Position numbers and translations under genes: made by a program | Source: Acidimicrobiaceae bacterium | Lineage (GTDB): Bacteria; Actinomycetota; Acidimicrobiia; Acidimicrobiales; Aldehydirespiratoraceae | DNA: 32,268 nt | Direction: 5' to 3' | NCBI GenBank assembly: GCA_009843915.1 | Contig: VYCM01000103.1 | Location: forward strand, 1-32,268 | The notes under the pieces: model-generated | Told to the model about the DNA's origin: nothing | What the model saw: the letters and a program-made list of their open reading frames with translations, nothing else | Database searches by the model: none | Shown: one piece after another, positions 1 through 7,989 of the stretch | How positions within the stretch are numbered: the stretch's first letter is position 1 | Layout of the letters: each line of letters starts with the position of its first letter

Positions 1-191
1 CCGGCGAGGCCGGCGGGCAGCTTGCCGGTGAACAGGATCACGATCCACGAGATGACCCCCACGACCGAGCTCACCACGGCCAGCACCGCCAGCACCACGT
101 GGTGAGGGATCAGCAGCAGCCAGTGCACCAGCGGCCGCCAGTTGGCGATCCGCTCCGGGGTGTTGATCTGAAGTGATGCGGGATAGCTCAT
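1..191 (-). CDS. DUF4389 domain membrane protein, N-terminal part
   Basis: The gene runs off the left edge, so only the first 63 residues are seen. It starts at an ATG at 191 with AAGGTG a few bases upstream. The visible protein opens MSYPASLQINTPERIANWRP and then has a hydrophobic stretch (about residues 22-54, LVHWLLLIPHHVVLAVLAV onward) ending in the ILFTGKLPAGL motif. The W-R-P-L-hydrophobic-I-P-H and LFTG-P signatures are typical of DUF4389 proteins, which are small membrane proteins of unknown function common in actinobacteria. It is read away from the amidase beside it, on the same strand. Confidence 0.75.
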   Translation of the reverse strand, partial: MSYPASLQINTPERIANWRPLVHWLLLIPHHVVLAVLAVVSSVVGVISWIVILFTGKLPAGLA

Positions 192-244
192 ACGCGCACC
201 TTAGATCACCCGATCCGGCAGTCCAAGACGCTCCCGCCCGGGGT

Positions 245-1678
245 TCAGAGGGGTTGGGCGAGGGTTGGGCGGTGGGTGTTGAAGAAGGGGCCTTGCTGGG
301 CTTCTAGGGAGGCGGCCACCTGGTAGGGGACTAGGTCGGCTTCGACCGGTCCGACGATCTGCATGCCGATGGGAACGCCGGTGGAGTCGGCCAGGCCTAT
401 GGGGACGCTCATCACCGGGAGCCGGCCGAGGATGTTGAACGGGTAGGTCATGCAGAACGTCAGCATGTCGCGCAGCGCGGCGGGGTCGGCGTCGTCGCCC
501 CGTCCGAGGTCGGCGGGGATGTCGTTGCGGGTCAGGGTGGGGCAGACGAGCGCGTCGAAGCCGGCTCCGAACACCTTGTTTCGCAGTTCGAGGTACATGT
601 GGTCGCCGTACTTCCAGCTTTCCCACCACTGCTCCACGGTCACGTCGGGCGAGTCCTCGAACCAGTCCCGGATGTAGGGGGTCAGTTGGTCGGAGGCGCC
701 GTCGGGGAGCACGCTCATCAACATGCTGCGGCTCAGGAAGTTGAGGTGGGTCACGGCGGTCGATAGGGCCGCGTCGGTCCAGTCGAGCTCGACGGGCTCG
801 GACTCGATCCCGGCCTCGGCCAGGGCAGCGGTCGCGTGGGCGAGGGCCTCGGCGGCCTCCGCGCCGACGTCGAAGTAGCCCAGGTCGGTGCTCACCGCCA
901 CTCGCATGCCCCGCCCCGACGGGACGGGTTCGGGGAGTTGGTAGGGCTCAAGGGAGAACATGTCGGTGTCCAGGGGGCCTGAGATGGCGTTCTCGAACAG
1001 CGCGGAGTCGTTGACGGTGCGGGCCAGCGGGCCCGATGCGGCGTAGGTCTCGCGGTTCCACGGCCAGTACTCGGGGACCCGCCCCCACGGGGGCTTGAAG
1101 CCGACGAGGCCGTTGAGCGACGAGGGGATGCGGATCGATCCGGCGATGTCGGAGCCGGTGGCCAGGGTGGAGCTGCCCGCCGCCAGGCTCGCCCCGGACC
1201 CGCCGGAGGAGCCTCCGCAGGTGAGGTCGGGGTTCCAGGGGTTGCGGGTGACGCCGTGCAGATGTGACCAGGTCACCGCGGCCATCGAGAACTCCGGCGT
1301 CGCGGTGCGGGCATGCACGATGGCGCCCGCGTCGATGACTCGTTGGGCGATGGGGTCTGTGTGGGAGGCGACCTGGTCGGCGAACAGCAGCGATCCCTCC
1401 GTGATGCGCTGGCCCTCGATGTGGGGCTCGTCCTTCACCGCCAGCGGAAGTCCCTCCAGCGGGCGGTTCGTGCCCTTCGCGTAGGCGTCGGCCGCGGCGT
1501 CAGCAGCCACCAGCGCCTCCTCGAAGAAAGTGTCGGTGAAGGCGTTGATGGTCGGCTCGACCTCCTCGGCCCGGGCGATCACGGCCTCCATCAGCTCGCG
1601 GGGCGACATCTCCCGTCGGCGGAACAGCTCCACGGCATCGGTCGCCGACAGGTAGCAGAGATCGGTCGGGGAACTCAT
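245..1678 (-). CDS. Amidase (amidase signature family)
   Basis: This 477-residue protein hydrolyses an amide bond; the substrate cannot be told from sequence. The Ser-cisSer-Lys triad of the family is visible: Lys82 in PLAVKD, the glycine/serine motif CGGSSGGS at 154-161 (cis-Ser about 157), and the nucleophile Ser181 in GSDIAGSIRIPS. The spacing of 24 residues between the two serines is the family norm, and the length is typical. The second motif usually reads SDTGGS; here Ile-Ala replaces Thr-Gly, which some family members share. The ATG at 1678 faces the divergent sodC gene across about 95 bases. Confidence 0.9.
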   Translation of the reverse strand: MSSPTDLCYLSATDAVELFRRREMSPRELMEAVIARAEEVEPTINAFTDTFFEEALVAADAAADAYAKGTNRPLEGLPLAVKDEPHIEGQRITEGSLLFADQVASHTDPIAQRVIDAGAIVHARTATPEFSMAAVTWSHLHGVTRNPWNPDLTCGGSSGGSGASLAAGSSTLATGSDIAGSIRIPSSLNGLVGFKPPWGRVPEYWPWNRETYAASGPLARTVNDSALFENAISGPLDTDMFSLEPYQLPEPVPSGRGMRVAVSTDLGYFDVGAEAAEALAHATAALAEAGIESEPVELDWTDAALSTAVTHLNFLSRSMLMSVLPDGASDQLTPYIRDWFEDSPDVTVEQWWESWKYGDHMYLELRNKVFGAGFDALVCPTLTRNDIPADLGRGDDADPAALRDMLTFCMTYPFNILGRLPVMSVPIGLADSTGVPIGMQIVGPVEADLVPYQVAASLEAQQGPFFNTHRPTLAQPL

Positions 1679-1772
1679 TCAACGACCCTATGCGGCTTGT
1701 CGATCAGTCCCGTCCTAACCTGTGGATCGAGGCCGACACTCAAGACGAATCCGATGCAAGGAGGGCCCGAGG

Positions 1773-2312
1773 GTGCTTACCAGACGAATGATCCTCACCT
1801 GTGCCGCGGGGCTGCTGGTCCTGGTGGGACTGGCGGCGTGCGCAGAGGATGACGTGGCCGGCGTGGGGGAGACCGCGGTGGCGACTATGTGGGGCGTCGA
1901 CGGCGCGGCGATGGGCACCGTCACCATGGAGCAGGGGCCCCACGGAGTGCTGATCTCAGCCGATGTCAGCGGCCTGACCGAAGGCGGCCACGGGTTCCAC
2001 ATCCACACTGTTGGTTCCTGCTCGCCGGACTTCTCCGCAGCCGGTGGACACTTTGCGCCCGAGGGTCGTGGCCACGGCTTCCTGTACGTCGACGGAGCCC
2101 ACGCCGGCGACATTCCGAACATCTATGCCGCCGGCGACGGCACCGCCCGGGCCGACTTCTTCACCGATTGGGTGACTCTGGCCGCTCATGGCACGACATC
2201 GGTATTCGATGCCGACGGCTCGACGATCATCATTCACGCCAAGCCGGACACCTACGGCTCCGAGGCTGGCGCCGGCGACCGGGTGGCCTGCGGAGTGATC
2301 ACCCGCAGCTGA
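1773..2312 (+). CDS. sodC: Cu/Zn superoxide dismutase, lipoprotein
   Basis: This 179-residue protein dismutates superoxide outside the cytoplasmic membrane. I chose the GTG at 1773 because AAGGAGG lies 8 bases upstream (1758-1764); the ATG at 1722 has no such site and would add a non-signal extension. The signal peptide ends in the lipobox LAAC with Cys23, so the protein is probably lipid-anchored. Metal ligands are in place: H76 and H78 (GFHIH), H93 and H101 (GGHFAPEGRGHG), D113 (AGD) and H155 (IIIHA). The disulfide pair is C83 and C173 (VACGVI). The next gene starts 14 bases after its stop and is probably co-transcribed. Confidence 0.92.
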   Translation: MLTRRMILTCAAGLLVLVGLAACAEDDVAGVGETAVATMWGVDGAAMGTVTMEQGPHGVLISADVSGLTEGGHGFHIHTVGSCSPDFSAAGGHFAPEGRGHGFLYVDGAHAGDIPNIYAAGDGTARADFFTDWVTLAAHGTTSVFDADGSTIIIHAKPDTYGSEAGAGDRVACGVITRS

Positions 2313-2326
2313 CGGAGGCCGCGCCC

Positions 2327-3694
2327 GTGAGCACTCAGCGAGTTGTCATTGTCGGCGGGGGCTTCGCCGGGCTCAGTGCCGCCTACACGCTGAAGAAGCG
2401 GGGCATCACGCCGCTCGTGCTTGAGGCGTTGGATCGTGCGGGCGGGCGCGGGAAGGGCGAGGAGGTGGACGGGTTCTCGCTGGACATGGGGGCGTTCGTG
2501 TTCACATCGACCTACGACACCGCGTTCGGCCTGTGCGAGGAGCTGAGACTGCCGTTGGTGCGGTCGCAGATGAAGTTCGGCCACTTCCGCAACGGGCGAT
2601 GGGTGACGACGACGCCGGAGCAGTCGATGTGGAACTTCGTGCGGCACCTGCGCACGGCCATCACCATGGGGTTCGGGTCGCCGGCGGGCATGCGTGCCGG
2701 CTCCAAGGTGATGCGGCAGATGCATCGGGAGGAGGATTATCTGAGTTTCGCCAGCGACAGCCCCCTGGCCGAGATCGACGACGACGAGACGTACGGCGGC
2801 TATCTGAAGCGGCTCGGTGTGCCGCGGAGCCTGCAGTTGACGCTCGGGGGGCCTCTCAAGATGGTGCTGGGCGATCCGGAGCCCGCAGGGCAGGCACTGA
2901 TGCGGGCGTACATCGGGGAGACGATGCTGAGCAGCGGCACGGTGTTCATGCCCGAGCGCGGCATCGGATCCTTCAACGCGGCGCTGGCGGCGGCCTGCTC
3001 CGATGCGATCCGCGTCTCGACACCCGTCCGCAGGATCGTCGTCGCGGACGGGGCGACGACCGGCGTGGTCACCGACGGCGAGACCATCGAGGCCGACGCG
3101 GTCATCTGCGCCGTGCCCGGCACCAAGGTCCCGGATCTCATTCCGGAACTGCCGGCAGAAACCCGCCGCGCCCTCGGCACCGTCGACTACTCGACCGGTT
3201 GCCGGGTGGTGATCGGGCTGGACCGCTCCCCGCTGCCGGCGGGCTGGCACGGTGCGCTGTACCCGGAGGACGACGACGCCCCGCTTCTGCTGGACAGGTC
3301 CGCCTTCCTGCCGGACTGCGCGCCCGCCGGGCACGGCCTCCTCGACCTGCTCATCGGGCGCGACCGCGCCAGGGAGCTGATCCCGCTCGACGACTCAGAG
3401 ATCAAGCGCCAGATGCTGGGCGCCGCCCGCCGCAATGCTCCGCCGGGTTCGGCCCTTCCCGGCGACGACGAGGGCCTGTTCTTCCGCGTCTACCGCTGGG
3501 AGGAGGCACTGTGCATGGGATCACCGGGGATGCTCGCCGCGATGACGGAGATCCCGGGGCAACTCGCAGGCAACATCGACAACCTGTTCCTGGCGGGCGA
3601 CTACATGGGGATCCCGTCGGTCAACGGTGCGCTCTCCAGCGGCCACAAAGCCGCCACCCAAGCCGCAGACCTCCTGTCATCCCGCCCCACCTAG
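2327..3694 (+). CDS. FAD-dependent oxidoreductase (amine oxidase / phytoene desaturase-like)
   Basis: A 455-residue flavoprotein. The start is the GTG at 2327, with GGAGG at 2314-2318, 8 bases upstream. The N-terminal Rossmann fold is clear: VVIVGGGFAGLSAAY has the GxGxxG dinucleotide motif at residues 10-15, followed by the acidic strand end LVLEA and the RAGGRG motif typical of the amine-oxidase / protoporphyrinogen-oxidase / carotenoid-desaturase superfamily. The C-terminal FAD motif is LFLAGDYMGIPSVNGALSSG. The substrate cannot be assigned. It follows sodC by 14 bases. Confidence 0.85.
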   Translation: MSTQRVVIVGGGFAGLSAAYTLKKRGITPLVLEALDRAGGRGKGEEVDGFSLDMGAFVFTSTYDTAFGLCEELRLPLVRSQMKFGHFRNGRWVTTTPEQSMWNFVRHLRTAITMGFGSPAGMRAGSKVMRQMHREEDYLSFASDSPLAEIDDDETYGGYLKRLGVPRSLQLTLGGPLKMVLGDPEPAGQALMRAYIGETMLSSGTVFMPERGIGSFNAALAAACSDAIRVSTPVRRIVVADGATTGVVTDGETIEADAVICAVPGTKVPDLIPELPAETRRALGTVDYSTGCRVVIGLDRSPLPAGWHGALYPEDDDAPLLLDRSAFLPDCAPAGHGLLDLLIGRDRARELIPLDDSEIKRQMLGAARRNAPPGSALPGDDEGLFFRVYRWEEALCMGSPGMLAAMTEIPGQLAGNIDNLFLAGDYMGIPSVNGALSSGHKAATQAADLLSSRPT

Positions 3695-3708
3695 CCGCCG
3701 CCAGCCAC

Positions 3709-3759
3709 CGTTCTGTGAGCAACGAAGCCGCCTCAGTCGGCATATCTGCTCACAGAACG
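3709..3759. repeat. 13-bp perfect inverted repeat
   Basis: CGTTCTGTGAGCA at 3709-3721 is repeated exactly in inverted form at 3747-3759, separated by 25 bases. It lies 15 bases after the oxidoreductase stop and 17 bases before the lipoprotein start. There is no T-run after it, so it is not a classic intrinsic terminator. It could be a hairpin terminator of another kind, or an operator for the lipoprotein gene. Confidence 0.7.
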
Positions 3760-3775
3760 AACCTAGAGTGGTCGC

Positions 3776-4810
3776 GTGGGTCGGATGAGGTTCGGACTTC
3801 TGGCGCTCGCTGTCGTGGCGCTGCTGGCGGCGGGGTGTGGCGAGGCCGACGACGACGCCGGCGTGATCACTACCAGCGCGGTGAGCGCGGCGCTGGCCGA
3901 CACGGTGGAGGTACCCGTCTATCAGGCGACCACCTCTGCCACCACGCTGCTCACGATGCCTGCCATGGGCGCTGATGCAGACCCCCAGCCGACGGGCGTG
4001 TCACCCACGGTGGTCGCCACCGTCGCTCATGACCGCCAGCACTTCTTCATCAGCATTGCGCTACCGCCGGGCGCCCAGATCGCCGGTGGTGACGCGATCG
4101 AGTTCGAGATGTGGAGCGACAGCGAGCGTCTGGTGATGGACACTCGCGACTATCAGCGGCTGCTGGATGCCGCTCCCGGCACCGAGTTGGGGCCGCTAGA
4201 GCCAGGACTCTTCTCTGTCGACCTGGCCGCCATAGGGTCAAGCCACCCAGGGCTACTAGGTGCACTGGTTGGCGTCTCGCTCCCTTCTCTGAGGGATCTG
4301 GCCGACAACCTTCCCGCAGCCCTGGACACCATCGAACAGATCTCGGAGGATCCCCCGATCTTTGTGGGCTCGACTACTGCTGCGAGCCTGATCCGCGCTC
4401 GGGGCGCCGATCTCGAAGTCGCGATGCGCTCCACTGTTGCAGGGATGGCGCTGACTTCCCCAGCGGATGTCGATGAACTGACCGAGCTGTTCACTGAGGT
4501 CTTCAGCACCGCGGCGGCAGAGGTCGTGATCGAGCTCGACGATCAGGGCTTGGTGAGCGTCCTGTCGACCCGCGAGGACATGTCGGGTCTCTTCACCGCT
4601 GTCTTGGAGGCGGAGAGTCTGGCCGCCGGTGCGACGGATCAGGAGATGCGAGAGGCGCAGCAAGCTCTTGAGGGTGCTGAGCTCATCCTTGAGACTCGCT
4701 CGGTGTACGAGACCGACGTTGAGCTGGAGGTCCCGCTGCTCCCGGCAGCCACCGAGGACCGCACCGACGAATGGCGCGAGTTCCTGATCGACGCCGGCTT
4801 CGATAGCTGA
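3776..4810 (+). CDS. Predicted lipoprotein of unknown function
   Basis: A 344-residue protein with an N-terminal signal peptide, MGRMRFGLLALAVVALLAAG, followed by the lipobox cysteine and an acidic linker (GEADDDAG). The first codon could be GTG at 3776 or ATG at 3785; neither has a strong Shine-Dalgarno site and both give a workable signal peptide. The mature part is soluble and alanine-rich, with alternating short helices and strands, and has no catalytic motif I recognise. The general build resembles actinobacterial lipid- or ligand-binding lipoproteins such as the LppX/LprG type, but I cannot support that from motifs. It converges on the AhpD-like gene. Confidence 0.75.
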   Translation: MGRMRFGLLALAVVALLAAGCGEADDDAGVITTSAVSAALADTVEVPVYQATTSATTLLTMPAMGADADPQPTGVSPTVVATVAHDRQHFFISIALPPGAQIAGGDAIEFEMWSDSERLVMDTRDYQRLLDAAPGTELGPLEPGLFSVDLAAIGSSHPGLLGALVGVSLPSLRDLADNLPAALDTIEQISEDPPIFVGSTTAASLIRARGADLEVAMRSTVAGMALTSPADVDELTELFTEVFSTAAAEVVIELDDQGLVSVLSTREDMSGLFTAVLEAESLAAGATDQEMREAQQALEGAELILETRSVYETDVELEVPLLPAATEDRTDEWREFLIDAGFDS

Positions 4811-4819
4811 GGGCGGGGG

Positions 4820-5368
4820 CTAGTCCGGGCGCCAGGCCTCGAGTTCTATGCCTAGGCCGTCGGCTATTCGGTTGGCGTAGGCGTAGTAGCCGACCACCTC
4901 TGCGATGTCGAGGATGTCGCGGTCGGAGAACCCGGCTGATCGCAGCGCTTCGACATCGGCGTCCTCCATGGCGCCGGGGGTCTTGGTGAGCTTGACCGCG
5001 AAGGCCAGCATCGCTGCTCGCTTCGGCGACAGCGGAGCCGTGGTCCAGTCCTGCTCGACCGCGGCGACCAGCTCGTCGTCGTTGATCAGCCGGCGCAGAC
5101 CGCTCCGGTGGTGGACCACTCAATAGTGGCAGTCGTTGGCGAGGCTCACGACCAGTGCGATCAGCTCGCGCTCGGCCTTGCGCAGCGTCGCCGTGCCGGC
5201 CATGGCCGACTCGTACAGGGCCAGGTGGGCCCTCATGCTGCGTGGGTTCAGCGAGTGCACGGCCAACACGTTGTCGACCCGGCCGTACTTCGGGTCGACC
5301 ACCCGCGGGTGGATCTCGCCGAGCTCGCCGTCCCAAGAGTCGTCGGGAATGATCTCGATGCGCGCCAT
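4820..5368 (-). CDS. AhpD-like peroxidase-related protein, predicted selenoprotein (CxxU)
   Basis: Read through one in-frame TGA (5122-5120) this gives 182 residues, the usual length of the AhpD-like peroxidase-related family. The sequence around the TGA is ALVVSLANDCHY-[TGA]-VVHHRSGL. In the family this site is a CxxC pair followed by a histidine, the redox centre of the carboxymuconolactone-decarboxylase/AhpD fold. The TGA stands exactly where the second cysteine belongs, giving CHYU. The frame continues directly after the TGA with conserved family sequence (DELVAAVEQDW, LSPKRAAMLAF, GFSDRDILDIAEVVGYYAY-NR) to a TAG stop at 4822. A hairpin matching the bacterial SECIS rules lies at 5108-5090. 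The alternative is a nonsense change or base error of a Cys codon. Annotation software would split this into two ORFs. Confidence 0.8.
5090..5108 (-). promoter_or_regulatory. SECIS-like hairpin after the in-frame UGA
   Basis: On the minus strand the 19 bases read CCGGAGC-GGUCU-GCGCCGG. They form a seven-position stem with one A.G mismatch and a five-base loop starting GG. The loop begins at the 19th base after the UGA. Bacterial SECIS elements bound by SelB are hairpins inside the coding region with a G among the first two bases of a small apical loop, about 16-37 bases after UGA; this one fits. GC-rich coding DNA makes chance hairpins common, so this is support, not proof. Confidence 0.6.
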
Positions 5369-5422
5369 AGACCTAGCGTCTCACACATCCGGACCCGTCA
5401 GGTGGCTTCGAGGGTACGGTCG

Positions 5423-7342
5423 GTGGTCGTGGACGTACCGCAGGAAGCTGTCGATGCGCTTCATGGGGTCGTCTCGGCGATGCCGGGTGGCGGCGAGAGC
5501 CGGCCCGGCCAATTCGATATGTGCGAGGCGGTCGCGTCCGCCCTGGACCAGGACCGGCATCTGGTGGTGGCGGCCGGCACCGGCACCGGCAAGTCGATGG
5601 CCTACCTCGCTCCGCTGGCAGCGGGCGGGAAGAAGGCTGTCGTGGCCACCGCCACCAAGGCCCTCCAGGACCAGCTCGTGGACAAGGATCTTCCCCTGCT
5701 GGCCGAGGCGCTGGGCATGCCGCTCAAGTTCGGCGTGCTGAAGGGCAGGTCGAACTACGTCTGCCGCAAGAAGCTCGCCGACCTGGCCGCGGCGGCCGGC
5801 AGCGGGCAGCAGCAGCTGATCGCCGCGGACTCCGCCGCCGAGGCCGGGCGCATCCGTGAGGAGATCAGCCAGCTGGCCGCCTGGGCCGACGTGACCGCCG
5901 ACGGCGACCGGGCCGGACTCGACTTCGAGCCGTCGGTGCGGGCCTGGGAGGCGGTGAGCGTGTCCGGGCGGGAGTGCCCGGGCGCGGCGAACTGCCCGTC
6001 GGGGCCGGAGTGCTTCGCCGAGCAGGCCCGCGACAGGGCGGCTGAGGCGGATGTGCTGGTGGTGAACCACGCCCTCTACTGCCTGCATGTGTTCACCGAG
6101 GCGGAGATCCTGCCGCCCCACGATGCGGTCGTGCTCGACGAGGCCCACACCCTCGAGGACATCGCAGCCGGAGCCGCCGGGGTGTCGATCACCGGAGGCC
6201 GGTTCAGGCACGCGGCCCGGGCGGTGAGGGCCGTGGTGGGGCGCTCGGCGACAGCCGACAGCGTGGAGGCGGCCGGCAACATTCTGCGGGACGCTCTCGA
6301 CCCCCACCGCGACACGCTCCTGACATCGCTTCCCGACGACCTGATCGAGACGGTCGCCCTGTGCCGGGGACGGCTCGGCGCGGCCGGCGCCGAGGTCCGC
6401 GAGGCGGAGGGCGACGAGACGCGGCGGAGAATGGCCCGACGGCTCCTCGACGCCCTCACCGGGGATCTCGCCCGAGCGTCTGACCCGGACAACGAGGACG
6501 CTGTCTGGGTGGAGGGCTCCACCAGGAATCCGGTCTGGCGGACCGCCCCGGTCGATGTCGGCCCGATGCTGGAGGAGCGGCTGTGGACGCGCACTCCGGC
6601 GGTCCTGACCAGCGCGACCGTCCCCATGAACCTGGCTGACCGGCTCGGGCTGCCCGACGATGGCCACGACAGCCTCGATGTGGGCAGTCCCTTCGACTAC
6701 CGCAGCCTCGGCCTGCTCTACTGCGCGAAGCATCTGCCCGGCCCCAGGGAGCCTGGATGGGCGCAGGCCGTGCAGCAGGAGATCGCCCGGATGGCTGTCG
6801 CCGCCGGAGGGCGCACCTTGGCGCTGTTCACCAGCTATGGGGCCATGAGGGCCGCCGCCGAGGCTTTGCGGGAGACGACGGGGCTGCGGATCTACTGCCA
6901 GGGGGACCTGCCCAATCGCGAGCTGATCGGCCGGTTCGCCGCGGAGGAGGAGAGCTGCCTGTTCGCCACGATGACCATGTGGCAGGGCGTGGACGTGCCT
7001 GGCCGGTCGCTGTCGCTGGTGGTCGTGGACCGCATTCCGTTCCCGCGGCCCGACGAGCCGCTGATGGTCGCTCGTCGCAAGCGGCTCGGGCCGCACGCGT
7101 TCCGCGAGATCGACGTTCCCCGGGCGGCCACGCTGCTGGCCCAGGGCGCCGGGAGGCTCATCCGCTCCGCGCAGGACCGGGGCGTGGTCGCGGTGCTCGA
7201 CTCGCGGCTGGCGACTGCCCGGTACCGCCAGGACCTCCTCCGGGGCCTCCCGCCGCTGCGCCGCACCATCGACCTCGCCGAAGTCGAGGCGTTCCTCTCC
7301 GACATCCGCCGCTCCGCCGAAGCCCCCCGTCCGTCACGGTGA
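5423..7342 (+). CDS. dinG: DinG-family ATP-dependent helicase (XPD-like, Fe-S)
   Basis: A 639-residue superfamily 2 helicase that unwinds DNA from single-stranded ends, R-loops or forks during repair. The GTG at 5423 has GAGGG 8 bases upstream. Walker A is AAGTGTGKS (about 50-58); the DEAH box is VVLDEAH (239-242). Four cysteines that would hold the 4Fe-4S cluster are C114 (NYVC), C185, C191 and C197 (in RECPGAANCPSGPECF). C-terminal motifs MWQGVDVPG and QGAGRLIRS-DRG are those of the XPD/DinG group. The longer open frame upstream overlaps the AhpD-like gene and is not needed. No exonuclease domain is fused. The gene stands alone. Confidence 0.9.
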   Translation: MVVDVPQEAVDALHGVVSAMPGGGESRPGQFDMCEAVASALDQDRHLVVAAGTGTGKSMAYLAPLAAGGKKAVVATATKALQDQLVDKDLPLLAEALGMPLKFGVLKGRSNYVCRKKLADLAAAAGSGQQQLIAADSAAEAGRIREEISQLAAWADVTADGDRAGLDFEPSVRAWEAVSVSGRECPGAANCPSGPECFAEQARDRAAEADVLVVNHALYCLHVFTEAEILPPHDAVVLDEAHTLEDIAAGAAGVSITGGRFRHAARAVRAVVGRSATADSVEAAGNILRDALDPHRDTLLTSLPDDLIETVALCRGRLGAAGAEVREAEGDETRRRMARRLLDALTGDLARASDPDNEDAVWVEGSTRNPVWRTAPVDVGPMLEERLWTRTPAVLTSATVPMNLADRLGLPDDGHDSLDVGSPFDYRSLGLLYCAKHLPGPREPGWAQAVQQEIARMAVAAGGRTLALFTSYGAMRAAAEALRETTGLRIYCQGDLPNRELIGRFAAEEESCLFATMTMWQGVDVPGRSLSLVVVDRIPFPRPDEPLMVARRKRLGPHAFREIDVPRAATLLAQGAGRLIRSAQDRGVVAVLDSRLATARYRQDLLRGLPPLRRTIDLAEVEAFLSDIRRSAEAPRPSR

Positions 7343-7361
7343 CGAGCTAGCAGCGACCGTT

Positions 7362-7688
7362 CTAGCGAACTGGCTTCAGGACGGGTCGCCGGAGGATGTC
7401 GTGGCTGCCGACCCGCAACCACACGATGTGGAGCTTGCCGGCGACGACGGGGTTGCCCATGGCGAAGGTCGCGCGTCCGTCGGAGGCCCATGACATCTCG
7501 TACACGTCTGGCCGCCCGGACAGCTTCTTTACGCGAAGCCCCGGCCGGAACCAGCTGCGCCGGCCTGCCTCCATTTCCTTCAGGTCAGCGATGAAGTCCG
7601 CGACCCGTGCCTTGAAGCGCTCGGCCTGCGCTTCTGTCAGCCGGTCCCGGTCGCGCTGAAACGCCGTCGTCTCGTCGTGCGTGGGCAC
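7362..7688 (-). CDS. RelE/ParE-like toxin
   Basis: A 108-residue basic protein starting at a GTG, 8 bases after the stop of the small acidic gene upstream. The C-terminal half (FRPGLRVKKLSGRPDVYEMSW followed by DGRATFAMG and LHIVWLRVGSHDIL) has the strand pattern of RelE/ParE-fold toxins, where the substrate is mRNA in the ribosome (RelE) or gyrase (ParE). The conserved R-V-K-L-x-G-x-P-x-x-Y-E block and the final VGSHDIL strand are the strongest signs. A helix-rich N-terminus (residues 1-45) precedes them. I cannot tell the target. The order antitoxin then toxin is the standard one. Confidence 0.65.
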   Translation of the reverse strand: MPTHDETTAFQRDRDRLTEAQAERFKARVADFIADLKEMEAGRRSWFRPGLRVKKLSGRPDVYEMSWASDGRATFAMGNPVVAGKLHIVWLRVGSHDILRRPVLKPVR

Positions 7689-7696
7689 GAGGGGGC

Positions 7697-7882
7697 CTAC
7701 GGCGGTGAGGTGCTGTCGGCCTGGCTTCGGGCCGCATCGAGCGCGGCCAAGAACTCTTCGTCGCTGTAGTAGGTGTTAGCGATGTCGTCGGAATCCAGCC
7801 TCGGCCCCTTGCCCACACTGGCCTTGAGATCCTCAAGTGTCAGCGCCTCGCTCTGGGTGTCGGCGTCAACTGGCTGGGCCAC
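7697..7882 (-). CDS. Small acidic protein, probable antitoxin
   Basis: A 61-residue acidic protein (GTG start, with GGGGAAG about 7 bases upstream) placed directly before the RelE/ParE-like toxin. Its sequence includes LTLEDLKASVGKGPRLDSDD and a helix YSDEEFLAALDAARSQ. No DNA-binding motif is obvious, so assignment as antitoxin comes from position, size and charge. If correct, it neutralises the toxin and may bind the repeats at 7913-7956. Confidence 0.5.
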   Translation of the reverse strand: MAQPVDADTQSEALTLEDLKASVGKGPRLDSDDIANTYYSDEEFLAALDAARSQADSTSPP

Positions 7883-7912
7883 AGAATCTTCCCCGGGTTG
7901 CTCGCCAGCTCA

Positions 7913-7956
7913 CGCTACCACCGAGCGCATCGGGTAGTGATCGGGTAGTGGTAGCG
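7913..7956. promoter_or_regulatory. Repeat cluster upstream of the toxin-antitoxin pair (possible operator)
   Basis: A 9-bp inverted repeat, CGCTACCAC at 7913-7921 and GTGGTAGCG at 7948-7956, flanks and overlaps a perfect tandem duplication of ATCGGGTAGTG (7929-7939 and 7940-7950). The cluster lies 30-75 bases upstream of the antitoxin start. Autoregulated toxin-antitoxin operons often carry such sites; no matching promoter boxes were identified. Confidence 0.5.
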
Positions 7957-7989
7957 AGCCGCGACTGCGGGGCTCAGGCCTATGTGGGC

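Noticed and set aside
2252-3334. 360-codon minus-strand frame opposite the FAD oxidoreductase
   Set aside because: Shadow with biased composition; the plus strand has clear FAD-binding motifs and ribosome site.
5381-7096. 571-codon minus-strand frame opposite dinG
   Set aside because: Gly/Arg/His/Pro-rich translation with no family features; an antisense shadow typical of high-GC genes.
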